This document shows positions 8,097 to 17,098 of a stretch of DNA of 64,000 nucleotides, one piece after another. Below the pieces are notes generated by a model. The model did no database searches. It saw only the letters and a program-made list of their open reading frames with translations, and was not told where the DNA came from. The position numbers and the translations under genes are program-made. This DNA is from Robertkochia marina (GTDB lineage Bacteria; Bacteroidota; Bacteroidia; Flavobacteriales; Flavobacteriaceae). Positions within the stretch are counted from its first letter, which is position 1. Each line of letters starts with the position of its first letter. The DNA is taken from contig NZ_SSMC01000002.1 of NCBI RefSeq assembly GCF_004799345.1, positions 496,001-560,000 on the forward strand, written 5' to 3'.

Positions 8097-9099
8097 AGTA
8101 CTTAAAAAGCAAATTTTTAATTCTGGTGATTTTGAGATTCAACCCATTCGGTTTCAGGATCGATTTCAGATAAAGCGTTGGAGAAATGCTCAAATTTTCC
8201 ATTTAAGACAAAAACACCCCTTATCTGATAAGGATCAAGAGCGTTATTTCAAAGAAGTTGTAAATCAACTTTATGATCAAGATAGGCCTTCTCAATTGTT
8301 ATTCTCATGTTTTGTAAAGAATGAGCTGATAGGATATGGAGGTTTGGTTCATATTAATTGGGAGGATCGTAACGCTGAAATTTCTTTTATTATGGATCCT
8401 CGTCTCGAGTCATCCCATTTTATTAATTACTGGGTTGCAATGTTAAAGTGCTTAGAGGAACTGGCATTTGTATCTCTAAATTTTAACAAGATATATACTT
8501 ACGCATATGATCTTAGGCCAAAATTATACGAAGCCTTAAAAATTTCAAAATATACAAATGAGGCTATTTTGAAGGAGCATGTTTATATAAACGGGGTTCC
8601 TAAATCTGTATTAATACATTCAAAGTTAAATAATAAAAAAGTTTTAAGAAAGGCGAATAGAGGTGATTGGGAGTTAACTTATAAATGGGCTAAAGATCCT
8701 AATATTAGAAAATACTCTTTCAATCAAAGTCAAATTGATTTAGAAAACCATTTGTCATGGTTCTATTCTAAATTGAGTAATGAAAATTCTAAATATTACA
8801 TTTTATGTTTAGGAGGATCTGAGGTTGGTTCAATTCGCTTTGATATAATTGGTAATGAAGCAATTGTCAGTTACCTAATAGATACAAAATATACACGAAA
8901 GAGATTAGGTACTGATATCATTTTGTTAGGGATCAAACGCTTATTACTTGAAGTTGGAAGTGTTGACACTATAGTTGCATCCGTTATGCCGGCTAATGTT
9001 AGTTCAATTAGAATTTTTGAGAAGTTAGGGTTTAAAAAGGAAAAATTAAAACAAGCATTTAAATTCACAAAATTAGTAAATGAAGATTTCACAATTTGA
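8083..9099 (+). CDS. Tandem GNAT acetyltransferase, probable PseH fused to a second GNAT
   Basis: The 338 residues contain two GNAT-like halves. Residues about 15-165 resemble PseH (RFQDRFQIKRWRNAQIF, FVKNELIGYGGLVHINWEDR, EISFIMDP). Residues about 185-335 resemble the GNAT tail often found fused to PseG hydrolases (ANRGDWELTYKWAKDPNIR, YLIDTKYTRKRLGTDIIL, NVSSIRIFEKLGF). PseH N-acetylates the 4-amino group of the UDP-sugar. The gene occupies the place where pseG and pseH are expected between pseF and pseI. No PseG hydrolase domain (glycine-rich GxGHxxR-type start) is present here or elsewhere in the window. It overlaps both neighbours slightly. The assignment of each half is inference. Confidence 0.72.
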   Translation: MESYKVLKKQIFNSGDFEIQPIRFQDRFQIKRWRNAQIFHLRQKHPLSDKDQERYFKEVVNQLYDQDRPSQLLFSCFVKNELIGYGGLVHINWEDRNAEISFIMDPRLESSHFINYWVAMLKCLEELAFVSLNFNKIYTYAYDLRPKLYEALKISKYTNEAILKEHVYINGVPKSVLIHSKLNNKKVLRKANRGDWELTYKWAKDPNIRKYSFNQSQIDLENHLSWFYSKLSNENSKYYILCLGGSEVGSIRFDIIGNEAIVSYLIDTKYTRKRLGTDIILLGIKRLLLEVGSVDTIVASVMPANVSSIRIFEKLGFKKEKLKQAFKFTKLVNEDFTI

Positions 9100-10117
9100 G
9101 ATTAATGAAAAGAGTCCAGTATTTATTATAGCTGAGTTATCAGCGAACCATAATGGAAATTTAGAAACTGCTAAGGAAACAATAAGAGCAGCCAAACGCG
9201 CTGGAGCAGATTGTATAAAGCTTCAAACCTATACTCCGGATACTATTACAATAGATTCTAACAAAAATGATTTTTTGATAAAGGGGACTATTTGGGAAGG
9301 GAAAAATCTATATGCGTTATATAAAGAAGCTTATACTCCATGGGAATGGCACAAGGAGTTAATGGAAACCGCTAAGGAAGAAGGTTTGGAATGTTTTTCA
9401 TCACCTTTTGATAAATCTTCAGTAGATTTCTTAGAAACACTAAATGTTCCTGCTTATAAAATAGCATCTTTTGAAATTACTGATATACCATTAATCGATT
9501 ATGTAGCACGGAAGGGGAAACCTGTGATTATTTCTACAGGAATTGCATCAAAAGAGGATATTGAATTAGCATTAAAAACTTGTTATAATGCCGGAAATAG
9601 AGATATTGCTTTGTTAAAATGTACCTCTAGTTATCCTGCCCCCATAGAAGAGGCCAATTTATCTATGATAAAAGATTTTGAAAATCGTTTTGGTGTCATA
9701 TCAGGTCTTTCCGATCATACTTTGGGGGCTGATGTACCCATTGTTGCCACTGCGCTTGGTGCAAAGATCATTGAAAAACATTTCATACTTGATCGTTCTA
9801 TAGGTGGACCTGATGCTTCTTTTTCTATGGAAGAAAAAGAATTTGCCCAAATGGTGAATTCTGTAAGAAATGCAGAGTCTGCAATTGGAAAAGTTGACTA
9901 TGAGTTAACAGAAAAACAAATTCAGGGTAGAAATTTTTCAAGATCATTATATATTGTTAAGGATGTTAAAAAAGGGGATTTATTAACAGAAGAAAATGTT
10001 AGATCGATAAGACCTGGTTATGGTATGCATCCTAAATTCTTAAACCAAATTATAGGGAAAACGTTTAATTATAAATATGAGAAAGGAAGCCCTTTACATC
10101 AAAATATGTTCAGTTAG
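9080..10117 (+). CDS. pseI: Pseudaminic acid synthase
   Basis: The 345-residue NeuB-family enzyme condenses the 6-deoxy-altrosamine sugar with phosphoenolpyruvate. Seen: AELSANHNGNLETAKETI near residue 20, IKLQTYTPDTITID, YKIASFEITDIPLI, GLSDHTLGADVPIVATALGA, and a C-terminal SAF/antifreeze-like domain from about 285 (FSRSLYIVKDVKKGDLLTEE). Full length. The wzx-like gene follows after five bases, so it is part of one operon. Confidence 0.93.
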   Translation: MKISQFEINEKSPVFIIAELSANHNGNLETAKETIRAAKRAGADCIKLQTYTPDTITIDSNKNDFLIKGTIWEGKNLYALYKEAYTPWEWHKELMETAKEEGLECFSSPFDKSSVDFLETLNVPAYKIASFEITDIPLIDYVARKGKPVIISTGIASKEDIELALKTCYNAGNRDIALLKCTSSYPAPIEEANLSMIKDFENRFGVISGLSDHTLGADVPIVATALGAKIIEKHFILDRSIGGPDASFSMEEKEFAQMVNSVRNAESAIGKVDYELTEKQIQGRNFSRSLYIVKDVKKGDLLTEENVRSIRPGYGMHPKFLNQIIGKTFNYKYEKGSPLHQNMFS

Positions 10118-10122
10118 TCTTC

Positions 10123-11373
10123 ATGGCAATTCATTTAAGAAAAATACTGTTATTGTCATTAAGGGGCTTTGGGATTCTTGGTAAATTTATTCTTACTATT
10201 GTGGTAACTCGAAACATCTCCGTAGAATTTCAAGGTGGAGTAGGCTTACTGAATTCGACTATTACTATTTTGGTTCTAATATTTGGTCTAGATTTTTATA
10301 ACTATTCAAATAAACAACTGGTAAGTTCAAACAAAACCCCAGCTTTTATATTAAAAAATAACTTTTTAATCTTATTAGTTGCTTACCTACTTTTAAGTCC
10401 ATTGCTTTTTATATTTTTTCAATCATATTTTAAGGAAGGACTTAATTCTAACCTTAATTTCTGGCTATTTCTTTTTGTGATTTTGTTTGAGCATATTGGT
10501 CAAGAATTTTTCAGATTTTTTATTGCCCTAGGAAAATCTTTTACGGCGAACATCTTACTTTTTTTAAGAACAGGAATATGGCCAATTTGTTTTTCAAGCT
10601 ATGTTATGTTCACATCCAATCCCGTAAACCTCAATACATTACTGAAATTTTGGTTAATATTTTGTCTTTTAAACTTAATTTTTTCCATTCTAATATTTCC
10701 AACTTTTAGAAAAATAGTTGAAGAGAGAATTGATTTAAATTGGATTAAGAAAGGACTTAAAGTTTCAGGCCTTATGTTGATGGCTACTTTTTGTTTAAAG
10801 TTACTAGAATATGCAGACCGATACTTCCTAGAATATTTTTATACACTTAAAGATGTAGGGATATACACCTTTTATTTCCAAATAGCGAATATTTACAATG
10901 TTATTGTGTTTACACTAATAATATCTTTTGTTTATCCGAAAATTATCCTAGTTGCTAAAGAGGGTACATTAGAAAATATTATTAACGAAATAGTGAAAAA
11001 TCAAAAAAGTACTTTGCTTTTGTTCCTTCTTCTAAATTTACTTTTTATTCTCGTGATTCCAGTTCTTTTGAATTTCATGCAGCGACCGGAATTAGAAGGA
11101 AATCAATGGGTCTTATATGGTTTACTTATTGGAAATTTATTTTTGAATTTAGGTTATTATTATCACTATTTGCTAATAGGCTGGGATGAAGAAAGAACCA
11201 TATTGAAGGTTACTATGTTAAGTACCATTATAAGTTTACTGTTGAATATAATTCTTATTAAATCAATAGGCATATTAGGTGCTGTTTTTACACAAGTACT
11301 ATCAAATTTCTTGATGTTTTATTTAAAACGTCGGGCTTATGCTAAGAAGTTAAGTCTAAACCGTTTTATATGA
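10123..11373 (+). CDS. wzx: Wzx-type oligosaccharide flippase
   Basis: The 416-residue protein has about 12 hydrophobic segments, few charged residues and the MOP/polysaccharide-transport pattern (LLLSLRGFGILGKFILTIVV at the start, YADRYFLEYFYTLKDVGIYTF mid-protein). It would flip the lipid-linked repeat unit across the inner membrane. Sequence identity within the family is normally poor, so the call rests on topology and on its place between pseI and the polymerase. Very AT-rich. Confidence 0.82.
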   Translation: MAIHLRKILLLSLRGFGILGKFILTIVVTRNISVEFQGGVGLLNSTITILVLIFGLDFYNYSNKQLVSSNKTPAFILKNNFLILLVAYLLLSPLLFIFFQSYFKEGLNSNLNFWLFLFVILFEHIGQEFFRFFIALGKSFTANILLFLRTGIWPICFSSYVMFTSNPVNLNTLLKFWLIFCLLNLIFSILIFPTFRKIVEERIDLNWIKKGLKVSGLMLMATFCLKLLEYADRYFLEYFYTLKDVGIYTFYFQIANIYNVIVFTLIISFVYPKIILVAKEGTLENIINEIVKNQKSTLLLFLLLNLLFILVIPVLLNFMQRPELEGNQWVLYGLLIGNLFLNLGYYYHYLLIGWDEERTILKVTMLSTIISLLLNIILIKSIGILGAVFTQVLSNFLMFYLKRRAYAKKLSLNRFI

Positions 11374-12419
11374 TGAAAATACTTATAATTGTTCATTCTC
11401 CTCTTCAATTAATTAACGTCAATGAATATTTGTATAAAAATGAATTAAGGAATGAAGATTTACATTTCGTTTTTCATCATGTCACAAATAAAAGAGAAGT
11501 TGATCAAACCCAGAATACTTTTGAATATTTAAAATTAAAAGGTAAAATTAAGCGATATGAATATTTAAATTCTGGATCACTCCGGAATCCTCTCAATAAA
11601 TTCAAAATGTTACAAGAATTAACTTCTGTAAAAAAAGATTTCTATGGCATTAAATGGGATAAAATTCTAATTGGGGATATAAATTCACTAGTACATTCAG
11701 CAATAGTTGGGATGTTTGAAGGTGAACGAATTTATGTAGATGATGGAAATGTTATATATAGTGTAGTTGAAAGGCTTAAAAATAAATCAAGTAGTAAAGA
11801 ATTTACAATATTTCCATATTGGAAAGGCTTGTTCATGAAAGTTCTAGGATATGACATAAAAATTAGAAATAATAATGTCACATTATTCACCTATTATTAT
11901 GGTAAAATCAGGGAGAAGTTGTCCGATTTTGACATCCAAATAGATCAAAATAATTTTACGTACTTAAAAAAAAATCAAAATCGGTTGGAGCTAGATGATA
12001 ATGTTGTTTACTTTATAGGTACGGCGTTATGTTCTAATTCAATTATTGAAGAGAATTATTTTAAATCATTGATTTTAAGGATTGCTGAATATTACAAAGA
12101 TAAGCATGTAGTTTATTTCAGTCATAGGGCCGAAAATTCGGACACCTTAAAAATTATAGAGCAAGTCGGGTGGGAAGTTTCTGCTAATCAATTACCAATA
12201 GAGCTTTCTGTAATAAGGAGGCAAACGTGGCCAACAGAGTTTGGAGTTTTCTTTTCCTCTGCAGTCGATACATTAAATGATATCTATACAATCAACTCCT
12301 TTAAAGCTTTTTTGCTAAAAGAAGAAGAAATAATTGATGATGGGCATAAAAAAAACATAAGAAATGTTTACAATGCTTACAGAGATTATGCCAATCTACG
12401 GTTAATTTCAATCGGTTAA
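11370..12419 (+). CDS. Polysialyltransferase-like glycosyltransferase, candidate pseudaminyltransferase
   Basis: The 349-residue cytosolic protein shows the pattern of the GT52 and bacterial polysialyltransferase group. The N-terminus is IVHSPLQLINVNEYLY, an acidic loop YVDDGN lies at residues 122-127, a strand-plus-histidine motif VVYFSHRAEN has its His near 252, and FGVFFSSAVDTL follows. In sialyltransferases the corresponding His helps bind CMP. The gene lies directly in the pseudaminic-acid operon (4-base overlap with wzx), so the likely donor is CMP-pseudaminic acid. Donor and linkage are inference. Family membership is fairly likely but not certain. Confidence 0.6.
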   Translation: MMKILIIVHSPLQLINVNEYLYKNELRNEDLHFVFHHVTNKREVDQTQNTFEYLKLKGKIKRYEYLNSGSLRNPLNKFKMLQELTSVKKDFYGIKWDKILIGDINSLVHSAIVGMFEGERIYVDDGNVIYSVVERLKNKSSSKEFTIFPYWKGLFMKVLGYDIKIRNNNVTLFTYYYGKIREKLSDFDIQIDQNNFTYLKKNQNRLELDDNVVYFIGTALCSNSIIEENYFKSLILRIAEYYKDKHVVYFSHRAENSDTLKIIEQVGWEVSANQLPIELSVIRRQTWPTEFGVFFSSAVDTLNDIYTINSFKAFLLKEEEIIDDGHKKNIRNVYNAYRDYANLRLISIG

Positions 12420-12423
12420 GTTT

Positions 12424-13572
12424 ATGATAAAGAGATTCCTGTCTACTCCGCATGGTATAATTTTCATAACCTCTATCTTAAGTTTCTCTTTTTGGATTTT
12501 TCCTGACTTTGGTTACTTGCGTAAGGGATTCTCGGAACGCTTTGACATATTTAGTTTTGGATTTCTATTAGCTATGCTGTGGTATTTGATCTCTATATTA
12601 TTCTCCATGGCAGGGTTTAATTTAGGTAAAAGGATACCTATTAGAACAAAAAAAGCCAGAAAAATAGTTCCCGTTAACTCCGATAGTGTCTATTACATAA
12701 TTTCCTTCTTAACATTTATCGGTGTTATGAAGACTTTCGTAACATTATTTGGGCTATTAGGTGGGGTTGAGATTTTCTTTTTTAATATTTTTAATGGTAC
12801 TGCCAATACGTTCCGTCATACTTTAGAAGAAGTTTATTCCCCAGGTATTTTTAGTTTGAGATATTTGGCAATCCAAGCTTCTGCTGTAGCTGTAATTAGA
12901 AGGCTAATATTCAAAAAGAAAAGTCTATTAGATTATCTGAACATCATGTTTTTGATTTCGATAGCTCTTATATCCAGTAGGTTGTCAATTATTGTTTTTC
13001 TACTTTCGACCCTCATTTTATACCTATCCTATAAAAGGATTAGAATTAATATGAAGAAAGTACTAATACTTGGATTAAGCTGCTTTCATCTTTTGGGTAT
13101 TTTTAATTATACAAGGAATATTAATTTTTATAGAGATCGTGGAATAAATGACTTTTATAGTGCTGGCTTTTCTGAAATAATGACATACGTAGGTGTAGCC
13201 TTCCAAGGGGCGGTCTCAGTTGGTGAAAAAAGCTATCAGATTTTGGATGATCCACAGGGATGGGATAATTATGCAGGTATTGAAAAGAGTTTAACAGCAA
13301 ACTCAGCATTAAATTCGCAATTTCAATTATATGGGTGGTGGGCTCTTGTATCTACTCCTATTTTATTGTTGTTACTTTCTTTTATTACTGGAATATTAAG
13401 TCGTTTTCGGCATACTTATTTATACTTGAGTTACGCTACCTTAATATATGCGTTTGCAGAATTTTGGAGGTTGTTTTGGTTTGGTACCGGAATAATGATA
13501 ACGCTTACAATTATGCCGATCGCAATTTTTTTAATTCTCTTTTTACTAAAATCCGCTAGAGATAATGCGTAA
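12424..13572 (+). CDS. wzy: Wzy-like repeat-unit polymerase
   Basis: The 382-residue protein has about 10-11 predicted membrane segments and a longer polar stretch at about 225-295 (YTRNINFYRDRGINDFYSAG to NSALNSQFQLYGWW), as in O-antigen or capsule polymerases with one large outer loop. There is no strong sequence motif in this family. Location between a flippase and glycosyltransferases supports the call. It overlaps the next gene by eight bases. Confidence 0.72.
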   Translation: MIKRFLSTPHGIIFITSILSFSFWIFPDFGYLRKGFSERFDIFSFGFLLAMLWYLISILFSMAGFNLGKRIPIRTKKARKIVPVNSDSVYYIISFLTFIGVMKTFVTLFGLLGGVEIFFFNIFNGTANTFRHTLEEVYSPGIFSLRYLAIQASAVAVIRRLIFKKKSLLDYLNIMFLISIALISSRLSIIVFLLSTLILYLSYKRIRINMKKVLILGLSCFHLLGIFNYTRNINFYRDRGINDFYSAGFSEIMTYVGVAFQGAVSVGEKSYQILDDPQGWDNYAGIEKSLTANSALNSQFQLYGWWALVSTPILLLLLSFITGILSRFRHTYLYLSYATLIYAFAEFWRLFWFGTGIMITLTIMPIAIFLILFLLKSARDNA

Positions 13573-14650
13573 AATAGCAATCGATGCAAGAATGTTAAAT
13601 CATTCAGGAATTGGTAAGTATCTAAAAACTATATTAGGACACCTAGTTAATGAAAAACAAATTGCCCTTTCTCTTTTGGTTTATAAAGAACAAATTGGGT
13701 TTTTTGGATCTGGTCCTGATTACATTGTTGTAAAATCCTCTATTTATTCTATTCAGGAACAGTTAGAACTTTTTTTAAAAATACCTCGTTGTGATGTCTT
13801 TTGGTCTCCACACTTTAATATTCCACTTCTGCCTTTAAAATGTTTAACAAGAGTAGTAACTATTCATGATACGTACCATTTAAGATTTCTTAATGAATTG
13901 AGTTTGTTAAAGAGGATTTATTCCAAGCTTTTCTATAAAATGGCGGTAATGAAAAGTGATCACATTATTACAGTTTCCCAATGGTCTAAAAGTGAAATAA
14001 TTAAGTATACTGGTTGTAAAAAAGAAGTGAAAAAAATTTATAATGGAGGGCCGCAATATCAAAAAAATAATGGTACTGTAAAAAAACAATTATTATTTGT
14101 AGGAAACATTAAGCCTCATAAAAATATAGATAATGCTATTAAGGCTTTCATTAATATTAAGAATAACAATCCAAGCCTAGGAGACTATAAGTTCATAATC
14201 GTTGGTAATTTGGATAATGATAAATATGGTATGAAAATCACAAATATGTGTAAAACTAGAAATGATGTTGTTCTGACTGGAAGGGTAAATGATCAAACTT
14301 TACTAGACCTTTATTCTACTTCAGAGTGGTTTATAATGCCTTCTATATATGAAGGATTTGGATTACCAGTTCTTGAATCATTTTCTAAAGGTTTACCTGT
14401 TTTATCATCCAATGCAGCTTCTATTCCGGAAGTGGGGGGGAAGGCCGTAATTTATTTCAATCCAAATTCAGTAGATGACATAGGTGAAAAGATGATGGAT
14501 GCTATTAATAGACCAGAGATAAGAGATTCACTTATTGAAAAGGGTAAAGAAAGACTAAAATTGTTTACTTGGGATAAAACGATTAAGGCTCATAAGAATA
14601 TATTATTGGGTATTGGTAAACATGAGGACAAGAACATATCCATTGGTTAA
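13565..14650 (+). CDS. GT4-family glycosyltransferase
   Basis: The 361-residue GT-B enzyme begins KIAIDARMLNHSGIGKY. It has TIHDTYHLRF, the C-domain start LLFVGNIKPHKNIDNAI and the sugar-nucleotide motif SIYEGFGLPVLESFSKG with the E-x7-E pair, then NAASIPEVGG. It is a retaining glycosyltransferase adding a sugar to the lipid-linked repeat unit. Donor is unknown, although mannose-type donors are common in this subgroup. Eight-base overlap with the polymerase gene. Confidence 0.88.
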   Translation: MRKIAIDARMLNHSGIGKYLKTILGHLVNEKQIALSLLVYKEQIGFFGSGPDYIVVKSSIYSIQEQLELFLKIPRCDVFWSPHFNIPLLPLKCLTRVVTIHDTYHLRFLNELSLLKRIYSKLFYKMAVMKSDHIITVSQWSKSEIIKYTGCKKEVKKIYNGGPQYQKNNGTVKKQLLFVGNIKPHKNIDNAIKAFINIKNNNPSLGDYKFIIVGNLDNDKYGMKITNMCKTRNDVVLTGRVNDQTLLDLYSTSEWFIMPSIYEGFGLPVLESFSKGLPVLSSNAASIPEVGGKAVIYFNPNSVDDIGEKMMDAINRPEIRDSLIEKGKERLKLFTWDKTIKAHKNILLGIGKHEDKNISIG

Positions 14651-14704
14651 AGAAATTAATTACTGGCTAAAAAAAATCATTATAAAATTTAATTATTATA
14701 AAAG

Positions 14705-15706
14705 ATGAAAAAGGTAGCTGTTGTTTTTGGTGGTGCTGGATATATTGGCCGTCATTTAGTTAAAAAAATTTTTACGGATAGCCTATTTGAAGAAGTTTGG
14801 ATTGTCGATATCATTTCGATTGAAGAGAGTAAATTAGAAAATAAAGATTCTATAAAATACGTCCAAGCAGATGTCAGGAGTTTTATTAATTTAGATTTGC
14901 CACAGAATTTAGATAAACCCAACTCCTGGATTTTTAATTTTGCTGCTGTCCACCGGGAACCCGGTCATGAATATGAAGAGTATTTTAACACTAATATCCC
15001 GGGAGCAGAAAATATCAATGACTTTGCCCGGCGTACCGGGATAAGTAATATTCTTTTTACAAGCAGTATTGCTCCCTATGGTCGGTCTCTTGATCAACGT
15101 TCTGAGTCCTCTCCTTTATACCCGGAAACAGCCTATGGAATTTCAAAGGCATTAGCAGAAAGAATTCACAGGACATGGCTGGAAGGGGATAAAAGCCGAA
15201 GACTTATAATTGTGCGGCCCAGCGTGATCTTTGGCCCTAAAGATCCAGGTAATGTTTATCGGATGATTAAAGCAATAAAAGCCGGCAAGTTTGTATTACC
15301 TGATGGAGGAAATATCATTAAGGGCTATGGCTATGTATATGGGTTGGTCGAAAGTATGTTGTTCACCATGGCTCAAAAGGAGAAGCCGTTGATCATTTAT
15401 AATTACGCAGAAAACCCTGTTATTCCCCTTAAGGATATGGTAAATACGGTTAAAAAGGAATTTGAGTATAAGAAGACAGTCCTTAAATTACCAGTTTGGG
15501 CATTGGCATCCGTTGCAGGTATACTCCAATTTGGATTTCGCCTAATAGGAAAAAAATCTGATATACATCCTGTCAGAGTCAAGAAAGCAGGTTTTCCTAC
15601 CAATATTAAGCCTCAGTACCTCATAGATAACAGTTTTGAATTTAAGTATGACTTTGAATCCGCATTAAAACATTGGAGGAGTATCAGCCCAGAAGATTTT
15701 GAATAA
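14705..15706 (+). CDS. NAD-dependent epimerase/dehydratase (extended SDR)
   Basis: The 333-residue SDR has the Rossmann motif VFGGAGYIGRHLV at residues 7-19, the strand FNFAAVHREPGHEYEEYFNTN, and the active-site segment YPETAYGISKALAERIH with YxxxK. It would modify a nucleotide sugar used in the locus, but the substrate cannot be read from sequence. A hydrophobic helix at about residues 253-268 is unusual for a fully soluble SDR. The stop overlaps the next start (TAATG). Confidence 0.85.
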   Translation: MKKVAVVFGGAGYIGRHLVKKIFTDSLFEEVWIVDIISIEESKLENKDSIKYVQADVRSFINLDLPQNLDKPNSWIFNFAAVHREPGHEYEEYFNTNIPGAENINDFARRTGISNILFTSSIAPYGRSLDQRSESSPLYPETAYGISKALAERIHRTWLEGDKSRRLIIVRPSVIFGPKDPGNVYRMIKAIKAGKFVLPDGGNIIKGYGYVYGLVESMLFTMAQKEKPLIIYNYAENPVIPLKDMVNTVKKEFEYKKTVLKLPVWALASVAGILQFGFRLIGKKSDIHPVRVKKAGFPTNIKPQYLIDNSFEFKYDFESALKHWRSISPEDFE

Positions 15707-16836
15707 TGAAAGTAGCAATTATACATTATTGGTTTGTAACCCGAAGGGGTGGTGAAAAGGTAGTTGAAAACCTATTAAAACTTTATCCGGATGCGGATAT
15801 TTATACGCTTTTCTATGATAAAAGTACCTATGGTAATTATTTAGAAGATCACAATGTGTATGTATCCATGCTTGGTAAAAGCAAATTTCTCAGAAAGCAT
15901 TACCAGAAGATCTTTCCACTTTATCCTATCGGTATAAAATCGTTGAGGCTACAAGATAATTATGATCTGGTGATCTCTTCTGAATCCGGCCCTGCAAAAG
16001 GAATAGAAATTCCTGAAGGAACTCCTCATATCTGTTACATTCATAGCCCTATGCGTTATTGTTGGGGATATACCGAGGAATATTTACGCGGGATGAATAG
16101 ATTCCTGCAGCCTGTCGCAAGATATTTTTTTAATAAATTAAGGAAGTGGGACAGTGGTACCGTCGATAATGTAGACCTTTATATTGCTAATTCGGATAAT
16201 GTTAAGAATCGAGTAAATAAGTACTATAATAGGGACGCAAAAGTAGCCCATCCTCCTATTGCCTCCGAACTCTTTAACGGTCCTCTCAAGAGTAACGGAG
16301 GAGAGCATTACCTGAGTTTTGGAGCTATTACACCTTATAAACGAATTGATCTATTAGTAGAAACTTTTAACAGAAATGGTAAAAAACTAGTGGTAGTAGG
16401 TGATGGTGCGGAACTCAATAAATTACAACAAAAGGCTAAATCGAACATAACATTTACCGGAGCTCTGGAGTGGTCAGAAATACAGAAGATAATAAAGAAT
16501 TCAAGGGCTTTAATATTCCCAGGAGAAGAAGATTTTGGTATGATACCACTAGAAGTAATGGCTTTTGGTTTACCGGTTATTGCCTATGGTGCTGGCGGTG
16601 CTCTGGAGACTGTGATCGAAAATAAGAATAATACGGGTAGATCATCCGGGTTGTTTTTCGGTAATCAAACTGTCACTTCTCTTCAGAGATGTATAGATGA
16701 CTTTGAGAATAAGGAACAGAATTTCAACCCTGAATGGATCAGGACACATGCATCAAAATTTTCAGAAGAACACTTTATTCAGAAATTTATGAGTCTCGCA
16801 GGGACCTATTTGAATAAAGAAACTATCAAGAATTAA
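15706..16836 (+). CDS. GT4-family glycosyltransferase
   Basis: The 376-residue enzyme begins VAIIHYWFVTRRGGEKVVEN and includes CYIHSPMRYCWGYTEEYLR, YLSFGAITPYKRIDLLVETF and the nucleotide-sugar site FPGEEDFGMIPLEVMAFGLP followed by AYGAGGALETV. Similar proteins add mannose or rhamnose early in repeat-unit assembly, but the donor here is not determinable. It is coupled to the preceding SDR gene. Confidence 0.88.
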   Translation: MKVAIIHYWFVTRRGGEKVVENLLKLYPDADIYTLFYDKSTYGNYLEDHNVYVSMLGKSKFLRKHYQKIFPLYPIGIKSLRLQDNYDLVISSESGPAKGIEIPEGTPHICYIHSPMRYCWGYTEEYLRGMNRFLQPVARYFFNKLRKWDSGTVDNVDLYIANSDNVKNRVNKYYNRDAKVAHPPIASELFNGPLKSNGGEHYLSFGAITPYKRIDLLVETFNRNGKKLVVVGDGAELNKLQQKAKSNITFTGALEWSEIQKIIKNSRALIFPGEEDFGMIPLEVMAFGLPVIAYGAGGALETVIENKNNTGRSSGLFFGNQTVTSLQRCIDDFENKEQNFNPEWIRTHASKFSEEHFIQKFMSLAGTYLNKETIKN

Positions 16837-17098
16837 AATCAAGGTTCAATTCGATATTTTCATACTCGTTTTCTTTTATGACCTATGTTTTAAAACGATT
16901 TGGCCCTATAACATCATGTATTCAAATAAGATAAATATTATCAGTTGTTAAATTAGATGTATACATGGAAATCTCTTGAAAAAGACGAATTTAATTCGTA
17001 TTCTCTTTTAACAAAATTCTGGTTAAAATTATTTTAATTTGCAAGAACCCCCAACTTATCGGATTATTAGAATAAAGAATTATTGATAACCAAAATTT

